Shown: positions 22,931-35,106 of the stretch, piece after piece
Layout: the number at the start of each line of letters is the position of its first letter
Numbering within the stretch: position 1 is the stretch's first letter
Assembly (NCBI GenBank): GCA_032158125.1
Contig: JASKOT010000007.1
Span: forward strand, 248,001 to 312,000
Length of the DNA stretch: 64,000 nucleotides
Direction: 5' to 3'
From: Papiliotrema nemorosa
Lineage: Eukaryota > Basidiomycota > Tremellomycetes > Tremellales > Rhynchogastremaceae
The notes under the pieces: generated by a model
Told to the model about the DNA's origin: nothing
The model's database searches: none
The model's input: only the letters and a program-made list of their open reading frames with translations
Translations under genes and position numbers: made by a program

Positions 22931-25730
22931 ATGTCTCCAGGTCAAAGGTCTCGGTCGCCCGACGAGGATGATTTCGATGATCAGTCTCTAGCCGATGAGG
23001 TAGACGGCAAGAAACAGTCTAATCGGGCATGCGACTTTTGTCATCGAATGAAAATGAAGTGCATAGGGAAAGAGAATCCTCCATGTCGAAGATGCAAGCA
23101 AGGGGGCCATGTCTGCACATTCAACGGGCCTCGGAAGAGCAAGTCGACCAGGGTTGAAGAGTGAGCGCAACAATTCCGCGAAATGCCTAACACTAGCCGC
23201 CTTAAATTTGTAGAGGGTCAGATGGGTCAGATGCAGGGAGCTCTTCAGGAGCTACTTCAGCTTCAAAGAGCTGCGATGCCTGCTGCTCAAACAGCTACGC
23301 CCGATGGTGAGTTACACGAGCATGTATCGCTGACTACTAGTGCGTGGCGCCTTTCATCCCCAGCAAACATTTGCTGCAAACGGTTATCCTACACCACAAG
23401 CCATGCTCGCCTTGCAGACCCTCTTCAACCCCATGCAAGGTCAGGCGGGACCCTCGACCATACCTCTGACACCTAATTCCGCCCTATGGCAGATCAACAT
23501 GCAATCGTCTCGAGCAGCACCCCCTCCTCCCGTCCCACCCAAGATACCTTCGGCACCGTCAGACGATGAAGATGAGGACGAAGACCCTATGACCAACAAT
23601 ACTCATCGAGACTGGGACAACATGTTTTACCTCGCAGAAGCCGCTCGTCTGGAACAGGATGGGCATGTCGGCCCAGGAGAAAAGACCGCAGAGCCATCGT
23701 TGCTGCCGACGGCATTTGCAAAACGGCGCCTGACCAATACCTCGGATGGGACGGGTCAAAAGCGCAAGCGGTCAAAGCTTGTCACTACGGATGTAGACTT
23801 TTCCGAAGTCAAGCGCAACCTGCCTCTGCAGCGCGGTGATTTCGTCAGGCATTTCAAGGATCCCATCGAGCTGGGCTTCTGTGACGAGTCGACAGCTAGG
23901 GAGTCATACCGATCGTAAGTGTGATTTACCCGCTCGGCTAAACCCAGATTCATGGAACATTGTTTGATCTATATGCCCTGCTTCGACCCAGAAATTGACA
24001 CTTTTGAAAGTCTGCTAAAACGCTCTCCATTTTGCATCACCACATTTGTCATGGTCATGGCGAAGATTCAAGAGGCTGGTGGACCGGTATCTGAGCTGCA
24101 TCGCCTTTGCCGGGAGCATGCGGAAACCATCGGAACGTCGACTCTCTTCAGCCCAGTGGCTAGAATCGAGGTGGTGCAAGCGATGATCGTGCTGGCATCT
24201 TGGGGTGACACCACATGGAGACCAGGTGGTCATGCCTTGCGGATGGCGATGGATATGGGATTGTATCGATGTCTGCCTCTTTTGGTGCAGAGTGGGATGG
24301 GCAAAGGCAAATCATCAGTCGAATTGCAAGAAGAGTACCCCTTGGTGGTCGGTACTCGAGTATGGCTCACCGTAAGCTTTACATTCTGAGATTTTGTCCA
24401 ACATTCGCTGACGTGACAGCTGTATAAGATGGAATACGAGTAAGTCCTCGTATTCTAAATTTGAGACTGATCACTAGAATGGCTTTCAACCTTGGCCGAC
24501 CGGCTCTCTTTGCTGGGGAGGAGACGATTCGAAATTGCCGAGAGTTCCTCAAGCACCCGCTCGCAATTCTTTCGGACAGTCGATTGGTTGCGACTTGCGA
24601 GATGTTGACTGCAAGAGGTACGTATTGGCCTGGTGTCTCTGCTGACGCATAGCCTCCCTGCATCAACCATTTGCCCTCATCCCTAACATTTCCAGCATAC
24701 CCGATCTTGATCAGAAGCTGAACCGTCTTGACAAGGTCATCGCGAGCTGGCACGAGCATTGGGATGCATATTATGCAAAACAAGGCATGGAGCCGGGTCA
24801 CTTCCTGCGAGAAGCTTGTATGTCCTGTATAGCCTGCCCAGCTGATATCCAGTGAAAAGCTATATCTGCAGCACAGAGCTCTTTGCCAACTCTAAAATCC
24901 TACATGGGATACGGAATAAGCACGATGTCGCCAGACTACCGGAACATCGACGTAAACGATTGATCGCAGCTCGTACCGCTGCCGAACGTCAACTCGAGAT
25001 TTGCCTCCGCGGCAAGCAGTACACGCAAAAGTTTGCGTACGCCAACTCGTACACTCACCTGCATGTCGCCTTTGCTGCCCGGTGTTTGGTCAGACTGGCG
25101 AGTCTGATACCGGATGGTGCCGATACTCGGCGCATCGGCCGCGATGTCGAGCAAGTCGCTCTGGTTCTGACAAAAGTGCCAGGATTCCAATACGGCACCT
25201 ATCTCCGTGAAGTGTTGGGTCGAGCTAGACGTCACAAGGTACTACCACCCGCTTCGAGGGCCCCTTCGCCTAGTGCCAAACATGCGCCTTTGCAACCGAT
25301 GAGCTCGATGGTCACAGAGACACCGCCAAGTAGTGTATTTGTTTCAGATCCTGGATCGAATGGACCAGGATTAAACTTTGGTGTTTCACCCACTATGGAT
25401 AATCCATTCGATTTCACCTATGCTGAACAGTTGTTCAACCAGCCACAAGTGGATGCTACGCAGGGATATGTGGGTTCATTCGTCGTATTTTGCGCCTTGA
25501 CACTGATATGTAGCTTGAAAACAATGTAAACAACCAGAATGGATGGAACATTGATACTTGGTTCCCTTTCCCTCCTCTGGGTGAGTCGCCCCGCTTGGAA
25601 TGGTATATGATGGGCTGAATCTGCAGAGGGTGACGGGCAAAGTCAGCCAGGAGATCCGCCTCTCACCAATGCTCCTGATCAAAACAGCTTTGCCTCGATT
25701 TTCGGCGACTCCAACCAGTCCTGGTGGTAA
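22931..25730 (+). CDS. Zn2Cys6 fungal transcription factor (with fungal_trans-like middle region)
   Basis: Nuclear regulator. The ATG at 22931 starts MSPGQRSRSPDEDDFDDQS. The binuclear zinc cluster has Cys at residues 34, 37, 44, 52, 55 and 62 (C-x2-C-x6-C-x7-C-x2-C-x6-C), followed by a linker with RKSKSTRVEE and a predicted coiled coil LKFVEGQMGQMQGALQELLQ. A proline-rich segment PPPPVPPKIPSAPSDDEDED precedes the central regulatory domain (FMEHCLIYMPCFDPEIDTFE; MIVLASWGDTTWRPGGHALR; MAMDMGLYRCLPLL; LYKMEYEMAFNLGRPALF). The C-terminal tail is acidic/aromatic (NIDTWFPFPPLEG ... SNQSWW), a plausible activation domain. Stop TAA at 25728-25730. About eight introns. Divergent neighbour is a DHA2 exporter. 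No orthologue name is assigned. Confidence 0.87.
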
Positions 25731-25941
25731 GAGTGTGCACAGTGCAGCGTAGTGACAGTGAGAGACGTGGTCTCAGAATTCTGCGCAGCTGCCTGTCTGC
25801 TCCTGTTGATGTACCTTTTCCCGGGATGCGGCACTACCGACGCATGCATTCTTGGTATATGACGTGAGCTGTAGAACTCGAATCTCTCCATCGTGGGTCT
25901 AGCACAACTTCATAACACGATCACCCATTCCGCCTTTGGGT

Positions 25942-27618
25942 TTATCCGCGGAAGATGTACGCATCCTCGTGAGCGGGAGTCAACTTGTCGTGCAGCAGAT
26001 CGGCCAACTCTTGGTAATCCTTGTCGGACTCGACATGGGTAAAGCGGACCAACTGCCATGACGAGCCATCGGCCGCTTCGTCCTTTCTCTTTTGACGTTG
26101 CGAGTTCTGGTTGTCAGTCTTTTCCCCCTCTTGCGTGTCCTACTTCTATCAGAGTCTTTTCTTTCGAGGCTTCATCGTAGTTTCCTGTTCGGATACCCTT
26201 GGCAACCTTTTCCCACAGCCGTCTAGATTCCCATTCCCCTTGTTCAGAGATGGGCTTGACGGTGACCTCCTCCTTTGGTGCGCTGGTGTCTAAGAAAACT
26301 GGACCCTTCGATCCGCCGACATGCGAGACACCGGTCCATTGTCCTTCATAGTGCTGCAAAGTCTTGCCGTTGAGGGCCAAGGTCGCCTTGAACGAGTGCG
26401 CTTTGCCAGAAAAGTATCCTTTGCCCTTGTAATCAATGGCAGCGGTGTATCCTGCACTGCTCTGGATAGCGCTCGTTTCCGTGAGTTCGACATAGGGAGA
26501 TCCCCAGACGATACCCTCGATTCGGAGTTTGGCTGGGTTATAAGCTTTCCATCCCAGATTGCAAGTGCTCAGAACTGACGCAGTGTAATAAGGTATTTCT
26601 CTTTCTCTCCCGTCTTTGTAGTCACGTACAGCAAGGCATGTCCGGATTGTTTGACTGACTATCAGTTTGGAGTCTCGAGCTATTCAACGCACCGTTTATG
26701 GCCGTGCCAGTGAAAGATGTCTTTTGTCCTGAATGCCCTTGCAGCGCGACGCCCGCCTTCTTGTTCTCGATGAAGCTAGAAGTCAGCTGCGAACGGCTGA
26801 AAGCGAACACCATTACTGACTAGGCGGTCTATCATCAGCGATGCAAACAGGAGGTTGACTCACGATAGGTGGATGGTGGGAGACCTGCTCGACAACCAGT
26901 GTCGTCTCGCCACGTCCCCCGACATCTGGCCAGGTACCGTAGAACAGCTCTCCAAGGACTGGGTTCAAGGGCTGCGCGTTAGAGCGCTCCCAGGGAAGTC
27001 GGGATACCCTTACCTTCTTCTCCGACCCCATCTTTTCATTTCGAGTCTGGCCGATGAGCCTCAATTCTCATCAAATCACGGTGTACTCACAGTGTATTGA
27101 CCCTTGAGAGTCGCAATGAACCACTTCAAGACCCTCTCCATTCGATCTTGCGGAGTTTTACCCTCTGAGATGGCGGCAAACAACAGTGGGTGCTCGCACC
27201 AGTATGCCGGGAATTCTGTGAGGGAGACGGGCGACAGAATGACTGATACATCAGTGATAACCTCGTGGAGTTCACTTACAAGGTGGAGCAGTCATCGATG
27301 ATAGATCGCTAGTCATGCTAGCTAAACTCTTGATGAAACTCGTCCATCCTGCCTTTTGATCTTGGGGCACATCGGCACCTTTTCGACAGTCAGTCATGCT
27401 CATTCAACATCGAGAGGGAACTTCAATAGATCGGCAAAGCTACGAGGGCATCTGCGTGTGACCGACAGGATGTACACGGTGAAAGGTAGGTCAATGTGAT
27501 GTATGGGGGAAAGGAGGGCTGTGTCTGTGGCCAAGGTGGAGAATGCGGGGTCACGCAGTCGATGAAGAGCTCGATCCAGTCGAGGCGTCCTTGACTCACC
27601 TTCTTCTTTCTCAGCCAT
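25942..27618 (-). CDS. oxysterol-binding protein, Kes1/Osh4-like short type
   Basis: Lipid-transfer protein of the OSBP-related family, exchanging sterol and PI4P between membranes by family knowledge. Begins MAEKEE at 27618. The ORP core contains [47 protein letters not shown], and the OSBP signature EQVSHHPPI, split from the following [10 protein letters not shown] by an intron. Later come [39 protein letters not shown] and [18 protein letters not shown]. It ends near [12 protein letters not shown] at 25942. No PH domain or ankyrin repeats are visible, so it is the short form. About eight introns. Divergent from the alpha-glucosidase gene. Confidence 0.9.
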
Positions 27619-28418
27619 GATGTATCGTTGATCTAGAGCGGTAGATTGTCTAGCAATGATGAGTTGCGGCTGTCGATGCAATACACAATGATGAACACCA
27701 CAACAGAAGTGAGTGAATCTATGGTCAGCCCCCACGGCAATCCATCTGAATCAGTGATGACGCCGGGACCTTCTTCGCGCGCGCCTAATGAGGAGGGCAC
27801 AATGTGACAGGTAGAAATAGGCGTGCGGAGTACGGCAATACGTCTGACATTGTGGAGACTCTATCTGGCGCTGGACAAAAGATACAAAAGGGACTCGTAC
27901 CCCGCAAAAGACTCTCTGAGCGCCTTGAGATCTCTTGTACCAGACCAGATAGCAGTCAAGGGGAATCATCGTTGTCAGATCATGATTAGGGCTGTGGCGG
28001 TCTTCTGGGGTCTCCGCTTCACCGGGTTCATCGGTTACATAGCACGGCTACTTGCAGCCAAAATTGACCTTCGTCTACCAGTCCATGCACCTCGACCTGC
28101 TCATCGATGCTGCAGGCTCATCGTAGGTATCCTTTAGCGAAGTCGTTGAAGGTCATAAATGCAAAGAGCCATGGCATCATGGACCATCTCGGTGAAATCG
28201 CACCAATCGGAACGACCTCGGAGCGCTGTGATGCGACTTCGTCTTAGCCGGTGGAGGTGTACCATACTATGCCATCGCATACCGAACCATCCTGAATCAT
28301 CCTGAATCTTTCTTCATCTGCATTCTACGTCTATTCTTCCACATATTGAGGAGCACACAAACACTAGCTTCCTCGAACATCTTTTCTTCCAAGCAATAGA
28401 CAGATCGGAGTATCCAAG
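27619..28418. promoter_or_regulatory. divergent promoter KES1-like / alpha-glucosidase
   Basis: An 800-bp spacer between divergent starts. Open frames of 60-105 codons occur on both strands (for example 27823-28137 plus) but show no domain or splice logic. The last 150 bp before 28419 are pyrimidine-rich and AT-richer, as in a 5' UTR. Confidence 0.45.
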
Positions 28419-30647
28419 ATGAGCGTCGTGAACGGAATCACCTTCGTTGGACCGAAAGTCGAGAAGCCTTCAGACCGGGCATGGTGGAAGTCTGCAACGG
28501 TCTACCAGATCTATCCTGTGCGTATGGTATTCGTCTGAAGGACCGGTTACTCATACACAGGCTTCTTTCTGTGATCACGCAGACTCGGGTCATGGTACTC
28601 TCAAGGGTATCACCTCGAAGGTCGACTACCTGAAAGACCTTGGAGTCGATATCTTGTGGCTCTCGCCTATCTACGAGTCTCCACAGGCGGATATGGGCTA
28701 CGATATCTCCAATTACAGGGATATCGACAGACGATATGGAACTCTTGAGGACTGGGACGAGCTTAGAGATGCGCTGCACGCCAAGGGGATGAAGCTCGTC
28801 ATGGACCTGGTCGTCAATCACACCTCTGATCAGGTGTGGCTGATTCACAACGTGTGCAGGAGCATCGATTGCTGAGGATCTAGCACGCTTGGTTCTTCGA
28901 GTCGAAGCAATCTAAAGACAACGACAAGAGTGATTGGTATATATGGCACGATCCAAAGTACAACGAGAATGGCGAGAGAATTCCGCCTAACAACTGGAAC
29001 TCCATCTTCGGCGCGTGAGTTGACTCTTGACTGCTTTGAACAGACGCTAATTCTCAGTGGACCAGCCTGGACATATGTCGCCGAGAGAGACCAATATTAC
29101 TGTCACACTTTCCTCAGAGAACAGCCCGATCTCAATTGGGAGAACCCCAAAGTCCGACAAGCAATCTGGGATATGATGCACTGGTGGATGAAACGAGGCA
29201 GCGATGGATTCCGAATGGACGTTGTAGGTCGAAAGCCTGTCGTGTTACACTCATCGCTAAACCTCAGATCAACTTCATTGCGAAAGCCGAAGGCTTCCCT
29301 GATGCACCAGTCACACAACCGGGTCGACCTTATCAGCCTTTCGGAGGATTGTCAATCAATCGACCTCGAGTGCAGGACCATCTGAAGGAAATGTACAACG
29401 AGGTCATCAGGCATTACGATTTGTTCTGGTCAGTCTTGTGCAGGATGATGACGAAGTAGTGCTAATGATAGCGTTGGTGAATGCCCAGGTGACGAGGCCG
29501 TTGACAAGTACTCCATGTACTCTCGAAAGGATGACCCAGAGTCTTTGATGCTTCAAATGGTATTCCACTTCCACCAGTATGCATCGGTCCGCTGCTCACA
29601 CTACATCATGTAAGCTGACTATTTAGCCAAGGATTCGATCGAGCTGCCGGTGGATTCGGGCGAAAGGGTAATCCTGACTGGAAACTGAGCGACTTCAAAA
29701 AGGTCTTCAACACTTGGCAAGTGCAGATGGAGGAGCAGGGTGGCTGGAACTCGAACTAGTGAGTCATGCATCGCGAACTCCCGCTAAGACCAGCTTGGAG
29801 AATCACGATCAGCCACGAACCATCTCTCGTATCGCATCTGACCATGATGAAGATCGAGCAAAGAGCGGTAAACTTTTGGCGATGTTCCAATGTTCCCTCA
29901 CCGGTACTCTGTTTGTGTACCAAGGACAAGAAATGGGACTTTGCAATGTTCCTCGAAGCTGGGGAGAGGAAGAGTACAAGGATATCGAGACGATTCAGAA
30001 CTTGGAAGGAGAGAGGGAGTATCGACGAAAAGCTACTGGAGAGAAGGATCCGGACATGAGCGATGTCCTGAAAGACATTCGGCAAACCGCCCGGGATAAC
30101 GGTAGAACACCCGTACAGGTGAGTGGAGTACGGTCGGACAGCCAAGGTACGATGCTGAGTACAAATAGTGGGACAGCAGTAAGAATGCCGGCTTCTCAGA
30201 GGGTACCCCATGGATGAGGGTTCACGACGACTATGAGACCTGGAACATCGAGTCTCAGCGGGGAAATCCTGACTCTGTCTGGACATTCTGGCAAAAGATG
30301 CTCAGAATGCGAAAAGAGCACGAATCCTTGGTATATGGTGAGTAGCGAATATCTCGTCTGGCTCAATCTGATCTAATCTTATAGGCAAGTTCATACCCTT
30401 GGACGAGGCCAACGAGTCGATCTACGCCTATGTTAGGGAAGATCCGACCATCGGAGAGAAGCTCTTGGTCATTCTCAACATGTCTCGGGGCTCAGGAAGA
30501 GGTGAAGAGGTGAACTTTACCGTGCCATCCGAGGTGGATGTGAGCAAAGCTAAATTGCTCATTTCCAACGGGCCAGAGAAGGAGGGAGCTGGCCTGGACC
30601 AGACTGTCAAATTGGGACCTTTCGAAGGAAGAATCTACCTTCTGTAA
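28419..30647 (+). CDS. GH13 alpha-glucosidase (maltase/isomaltase family)
   Basis: Intracellular GH13 enzyme that hydrolyses alpha-glucosides; there is no signal peptide after MSVVNGITFVGPKVEKPSD. Motifs in order: WWKSATVYQIYPASF, LKDLGVDILWLSPIYESP, conserved region I MDLVVNHTSDQH, region II GSDGFRMDVINFI (nucleophile Asp), region III FCVGECPG (acid/base Glu), region IV YLENHDQPR (third Asp), and YQGQEMG. The C-terminal beta domain ends with LGPFEGRIYLL, TAA at 30645-30647. Length is close to 590 residues, normal for the family. The residue after the nucleophile is Val with an INFI context, as in oligo-1,6-glucosidases, not the Thr of yeast maltases. About eleven introns. No MAL-type transporter is adjacent. 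Confidence 0.94.
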
Positions 30648-30899
30648 GTTGGAACACCGTGAGAATTTTGTGGATGTATCCTGTGTCCATAGGAGTCGAG
30701 TGTGGCGGCACTCGAAAACGCTTCGGTCCGGGCTGGAGGCGGATTGCGATTGAGACTGATCCTTTGCCGCACAGGCGAATATTGACATGCACTGACATTC
30801 AAAGTGTCAAACACAACAGGTAAACACCAATGCGATTTCCGCTTTGGCCATCGACATGCTACTAATCTGAACGAGAATAATACCTAAACTGGGACTGCA

Positions 30900-32975
30900 A
30901 TGTCGCTCGATCCGAATGGTCTACGAAGGCGATCACCGAATCCCAACTCGCCGATTCCCTATTCTCCAGCTTTGCTATCGCCGTATATTCCTCATCTTCA
31001 TGATCGCTGGCAGGATGCGAATGATCAACACAGTCGATCTCGATATTTCTCGGAAGGTCAGACGCCTACCATACGGCTAGTCCAACCAACCGAAGCGAGC
31101 GGTAGCTCACATTATGCTCCGCCGCCGTTACGTACCCGATCGGACGATCAGCATGTCCGAGCGTCGACCATAGCTTCCTCCGTCTCCAATCTGCGCCGAC
31201 ACGGGACCGATCCAAGGTCTTACCCTACGACAGGCCGATTCAGGGCAGAAGACACGCCTTCGCAAGAGTACTACGAGAGACCTGTACCTCCTCTTCCTCT
31301 CAACATCCGCAAGACGGGCCGTGTACAGCCCAATGGGCAATCAACCTATCTGTCAAGGGGTGAAGAGAGGTTAAGTGGCGCTTCGACACCCTATACGACC
31401 TCTTTGAGCTATTCTGCTAGCCCATCAGCGGCATCCACACCACGTACAGGTCGAAGCGTGTTATCTTCCCTCAAATCGCTCCACAATCCTTTCGCATCCT
31501 TCTCAAAACCGAAAACTTCCCGTCCACTGTCCCCTACCTCCAGTATGCGGTCGGGTAGATCGAACAAGTCTCTGCGGAGCAATTCGAGCATGTCTTCTCA
31601 AGCAACTTTACCCGTCCCGTTTTACGCGACAAGTTTCTGGAGGGCTTATTCGGCAGATGGAGGAGGTACAGAATCAGCTTTGATGGAGAAGATTAAAGGT
31701 TCGGGCTCGAGTAGTGGGATCAGCGAGAAAGTCACAGATAAGTTCCCCGTGCCTGCCAAAGGGGAGGTTGAAGCGAAAGAGAGGTGGACGGGGTTCAAGG
31801 TTGTTCTACTGCTTTCGGTTCTCTCGGTGAGTGCCTGATCACCTTAAATACATAATGGTTGAAACTGAAAAAGGTAGGTCTTGGGTTACGGGTTAGCCGG
31901 TTTGATTTGGGCATTGTCGATACTGCTGAGAAGTGTGTATGGCCGTATGTACTCTGCTAAACATAGTCCGTACGAATAGCGACGTCACAATGGTCTCCGA
32001 TCCGGACGTTGTCATCTGTGAGTAGACTCGTCACGTCACCCTGCTATTATCACCGACCCTAACGTCTAGTCCTACTGCTGGCCTCGCTGTTGTGCATCTT
32101 CTCCGCAATGGTTGGCCTCACAGGTGTTCTCCTCAACTCTCGACCCATTCTGGCATTCTACAACCTTCTCTTGTGGCCCACTCTGCTTTCGATGTGTCTG
32201 GTTGGATACACATCGTACAAAAGAGGGAATTTGCAGCTGGATCGGAAACTCAATCAGACCTGGTCACAATTTTTAGACGACGAAGAGAGGTTGCGCATAC
32301 AAAACTCGTTGAAGTGCTGCGGATACTTTTCCCCTGCACGTGAGTCCGACCATTTCCACTTGGCCGTCCACGATGTACCTGTCGTACGGGAAGACAGCTG
32401 ATATGTCCAGACGATGCAACCTACTCGAAGCGGTGTTATCCGCGCACTCTGTTACCTGGTTGTAAAGGTCGATGGATGTTGTTCGAACGTCGGGCTCTAC
32501 ACGAATTCGCCACTGCTGCATTCAGTACCATCCCCTTTCATCTCGTCAACATCACGTGTGCCTTGCTCTGCTCAAATCATGTGAATAGGTAAGCGGAAAG
32601 TTCCCTCACGATTAGAAGCTCACTTGCAGAACCTTTGGAAAAGGCTTGACACCTGTGCATTATCGACTCCGAATGGCCGATGTCAAGTCGAACGCTCTCG
32701 CCGTGCTCGCTTCCTTGCCTACGCTTTCTAGACCCACATCGTTACACCGTCAACCAGCGACACGACACAAGCAGCGTAGTCGACCCTCCTCGATTGACAA
32801 TTACACCGAGAAAACCCGTTTTGAGGCGAGATTTTCTGCGTCTAGAGATACCTTGACGGAGACTATGGATATGAAGCGGACGAGGAGTCGGCAAGGATGG
32901 ATGGGGGAGATGCTGCGAGAGGCGGGACCTAGAGGAAGAGCATTGCGAGAGGCTCGAGATCGGGGAATACTGTGA
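30900..32975 (+). CDS. tetraspanin, basidiomycete TSP2-like with long Ser-rich N-terminus
   Basis: Starts MSLDPNGLRRRSPNPN at 30900. A 290-residue hydrophilic Ser/Pro/Arg-rich N-terminal region is followed by TM1 (GFKVVLLLSVLSVLGLGL then AGLIWALSIL), TM2 (VVILLLLASLLCIFSAMVG), and TM3 (FYNLLLWPTLLSMCLVG). A large extracellular loop carries the tetraspanin hallmark CCG (NSLKCCGYFSP) plus further cysteines (KRCYP, LLPGC). TM4 is FHLVNITCALLCSNHV, and the cytoplasmic tail is long and basic (TRSRQGWMGEMLREAGPRGR). TGA at 32973-32975. About five introns. Tetraspanins organise membrane protein complexes; TSP2-like proteins are fungal members with long tails. The assignment rests on topology plus CCG and additional Cys residues. 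Confidence 0.75.
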
Positions 32976-33113
32976 TTGCAGGCTACTCATATGCCTGGGA
33001 CTGATCTCGCAAGATGGCGAATTTCAGCGCTAGACGATCGAAAACTGCACGCTGGGGAGAATCGGAGCAATACATAGACACCTATGTGATACAGAAGATG
33101 AAAGCTCCTCGAT

Positions 33114-34791
33114 TTACATGGTCCCATCATCGTCCTGCTCCAGAGTGGAATTGCTAGGATGACACCTGTCCAAGCCGTCGTTGCCGTCCAAGATGACGTT
33201 GTTGCAAACGTAGCCCAGTTCGGGATGATCGTCCTGGCCCGACTTGATATCGATATCTTTAAAGGTGATATGGTGGCATGGTCGATCTTTGGGGCAGTCC
33301 AGCCAGACGACTCGGTTCTTCTTGGATGTTCCAGTGACATTTTGGAAGTGGATATCGTACCAGCTTCAAGAGTCAGCACACATCAAACGCAATCAAACCA
33401 GTAACTCACTCAAACTTGGACGCAGCGACATCAGGTCGGCCCTTGACATCGGGAAGGTAGGTCAGGGTGGTATCGATAGCAATGGGGTGGATGATGTCTT
33501 CCATGTAGACATCTCGGAATGTGATGTTCCTGGCGTAACCATGTCCACCTCCACCACCGTTAGGAGGGATACCATGGCTCTCGCTGAGATGTCAGGATAA
33601 ACGTCAACCAGCTTTTGAAGTGACTCACCCAATCCACGATTTACCGTAGATACCCTGGTATCCAAGACACTGGCTCGAAGGGAACAGCTTGACGTCCTCC
33701 ATCAAGACATCCTCGATGATGTCAAGCTGAAACATTAGCTACATGCCAGAGCCCAATGTCCACTCCAACTCACAACACCATCGTACTGAGCAATACTGCC
33801 TAGGGCGATACCGGTTCCACCGACGCAAGTGATGTTTCGCATTGTTATCATGGACGAGTTGGGTTTCAGCGCAATACAGTCGTCACCACCTTGGTACACA
33901 AAGTTTTCTATCTGATCAACTACAGAATCACAGGAGAACTTGAGAGGACTCACCGACAGTGACATTGCGCGAGATCCAGGTGTCCAACCCATCGGTGTTT
34001 TGTAGCCAGCTCTTGTTGTCATGCCATGACTGTTGTCAGCCACAGTCCGATACTCGGGCAGAGGTAAACTCACCTCGGGGTTGTATGAAGTCGCGTTGAC
34101 GTAGATATCCCTCATGTAGATGTTCTCTGATCGAATCGTGATCTGAGCCCAGAAAGCCGGCTGCTTGACAGTCCAGTTCTTAACTATGACATCCTTTGAA
34201 TCGCTAATAGCAAAAGACATGGGTCGACCAAATTTGTTTCCTTCATCCTTGGACCAGTCGTACCATGCCTGACCATTTCCATCGATTCCACCAGTGTTGT
34301 GCCCGTCGATAGTATAGTCGTGACCTTTGATGACAAAGGCAAGGGATTGGTTCTGGAAGGGAAGGTAAATCCGGTTTTTGATCCAGTAGTCAATATCGTC
34401 CGTGAACTGGAGGAAACCGTGGAAGTTCATGGTAGCGTGTTCCAGCTCGATCTCAAGTGGCCGAGAAATGACACTAATTTTTCAGTGAGAGCCCAAAGGA
34501 GAGAATCAGGAGGATGACTCACTAGACGGGATCGACGAGGTTGATTATACCCCTCTTTCCGCAAGTTTCAACAGCCTTGACAAAGTTGTCGGTATCATCA
34601 CCCCCAGTAGATTTCAGAGTACAGTCTTTGACCTTGTGGCCATCTTTGATCGTGTATGATACCGACAAGACGTCGACATGATCCGAAGAAACGAGCTCGG
34701 AGACTTCTTGGAAGATCTCTCCAGGGGATGGGATCCAGCTAGCAAGGGCGGGAGATACCGCAGCGAGCGCAACCAGTGATGAGTAACGCAT
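33114..34791 (-). CDS. secreted GH28 polygalacturonase-family enzyme, probably exo-acting
   Basis: Extracellular pectin-degrading enzyme. The signal peptide is MRYSSLVALAAVSPALA, start 34791. The GH28 right-handed beta-helix shows GIDGNGQAWYDW, RPMSFAISDSKDVIVKNWTV, NTDGLDTW, GGDDCIALK (catalytic Asp pair), and GGTGIALGSIAQYDGV at the position where endo-enzymes have GHG. IYGKSWIG keeps the Lys of the RIK region but not the Arg. Several N-x-S/T sites are present. It ends ...LDRCHPSNSTLEQDDDGTM, TAA at 33114. About nine introns. Substitution of the GHG His occurs in exo-type GH28 branches, so exo-polygalacturonase or a rhamnogalacturonan-active relative is likelier than a classical endo-PG. 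It is divergent from a sugar-transporter-family MFS gene. Confidence 0.88.
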
Positions 34792-35106
34792 TTTGGGGTT
34801 TCAAGTGTGAGATACAAAGTCAAAGTCGACTTCGACACTCAATACTCGTATGTTATATGCTTCGGCAAAGGCAATAGTCCGCAAAGCTGAATGTGGGGGA
34901 TCACAAGAACAAAAACGAAACCGGCGCCGGTCGGTCCGGTGACCGGTATCCCGAAGTCCACCATTCCCGGGTCAGCAGGCGATCTTGTTTTCGGTCATAT
35001 CCATCGACCAGATACAGTCTGGTGGTCAATTCCGGTTTGCCTGGCGTAACATCTACACTGACCTTTATATTCATTTTGACGTCGACATCAATTTTGATCA
35101 GCCAGC
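34792..35106. promoter_or_regulatory. divergent promoter GH28 / sugar transporter with CGG cluster
   Basis: A 315-bp spacer. At 34921-34946 five CGG triplets lie within 26 bp, including CGGTCCG, an inverted CGG pair with one-base spacing. Binuclear zinc proteins bind CGG pairs, so this may be the operator controlling both genes. A similar cluster lies upstream of the DUF2264 gene. Confidence 0.5.

Noticed and set aside
27823..28137. 104-codon plus frame upstream of the alpha-glucosidase
   Set aside because: Random-looking composition and overlapping frames on the other strand; most likely promoter DNA.
29590..30730. Further CGGTCCG words (about 29590 and 30724) as operators
   Set aside because: They are isolated, one inside an intron, and match the number expected by chance.
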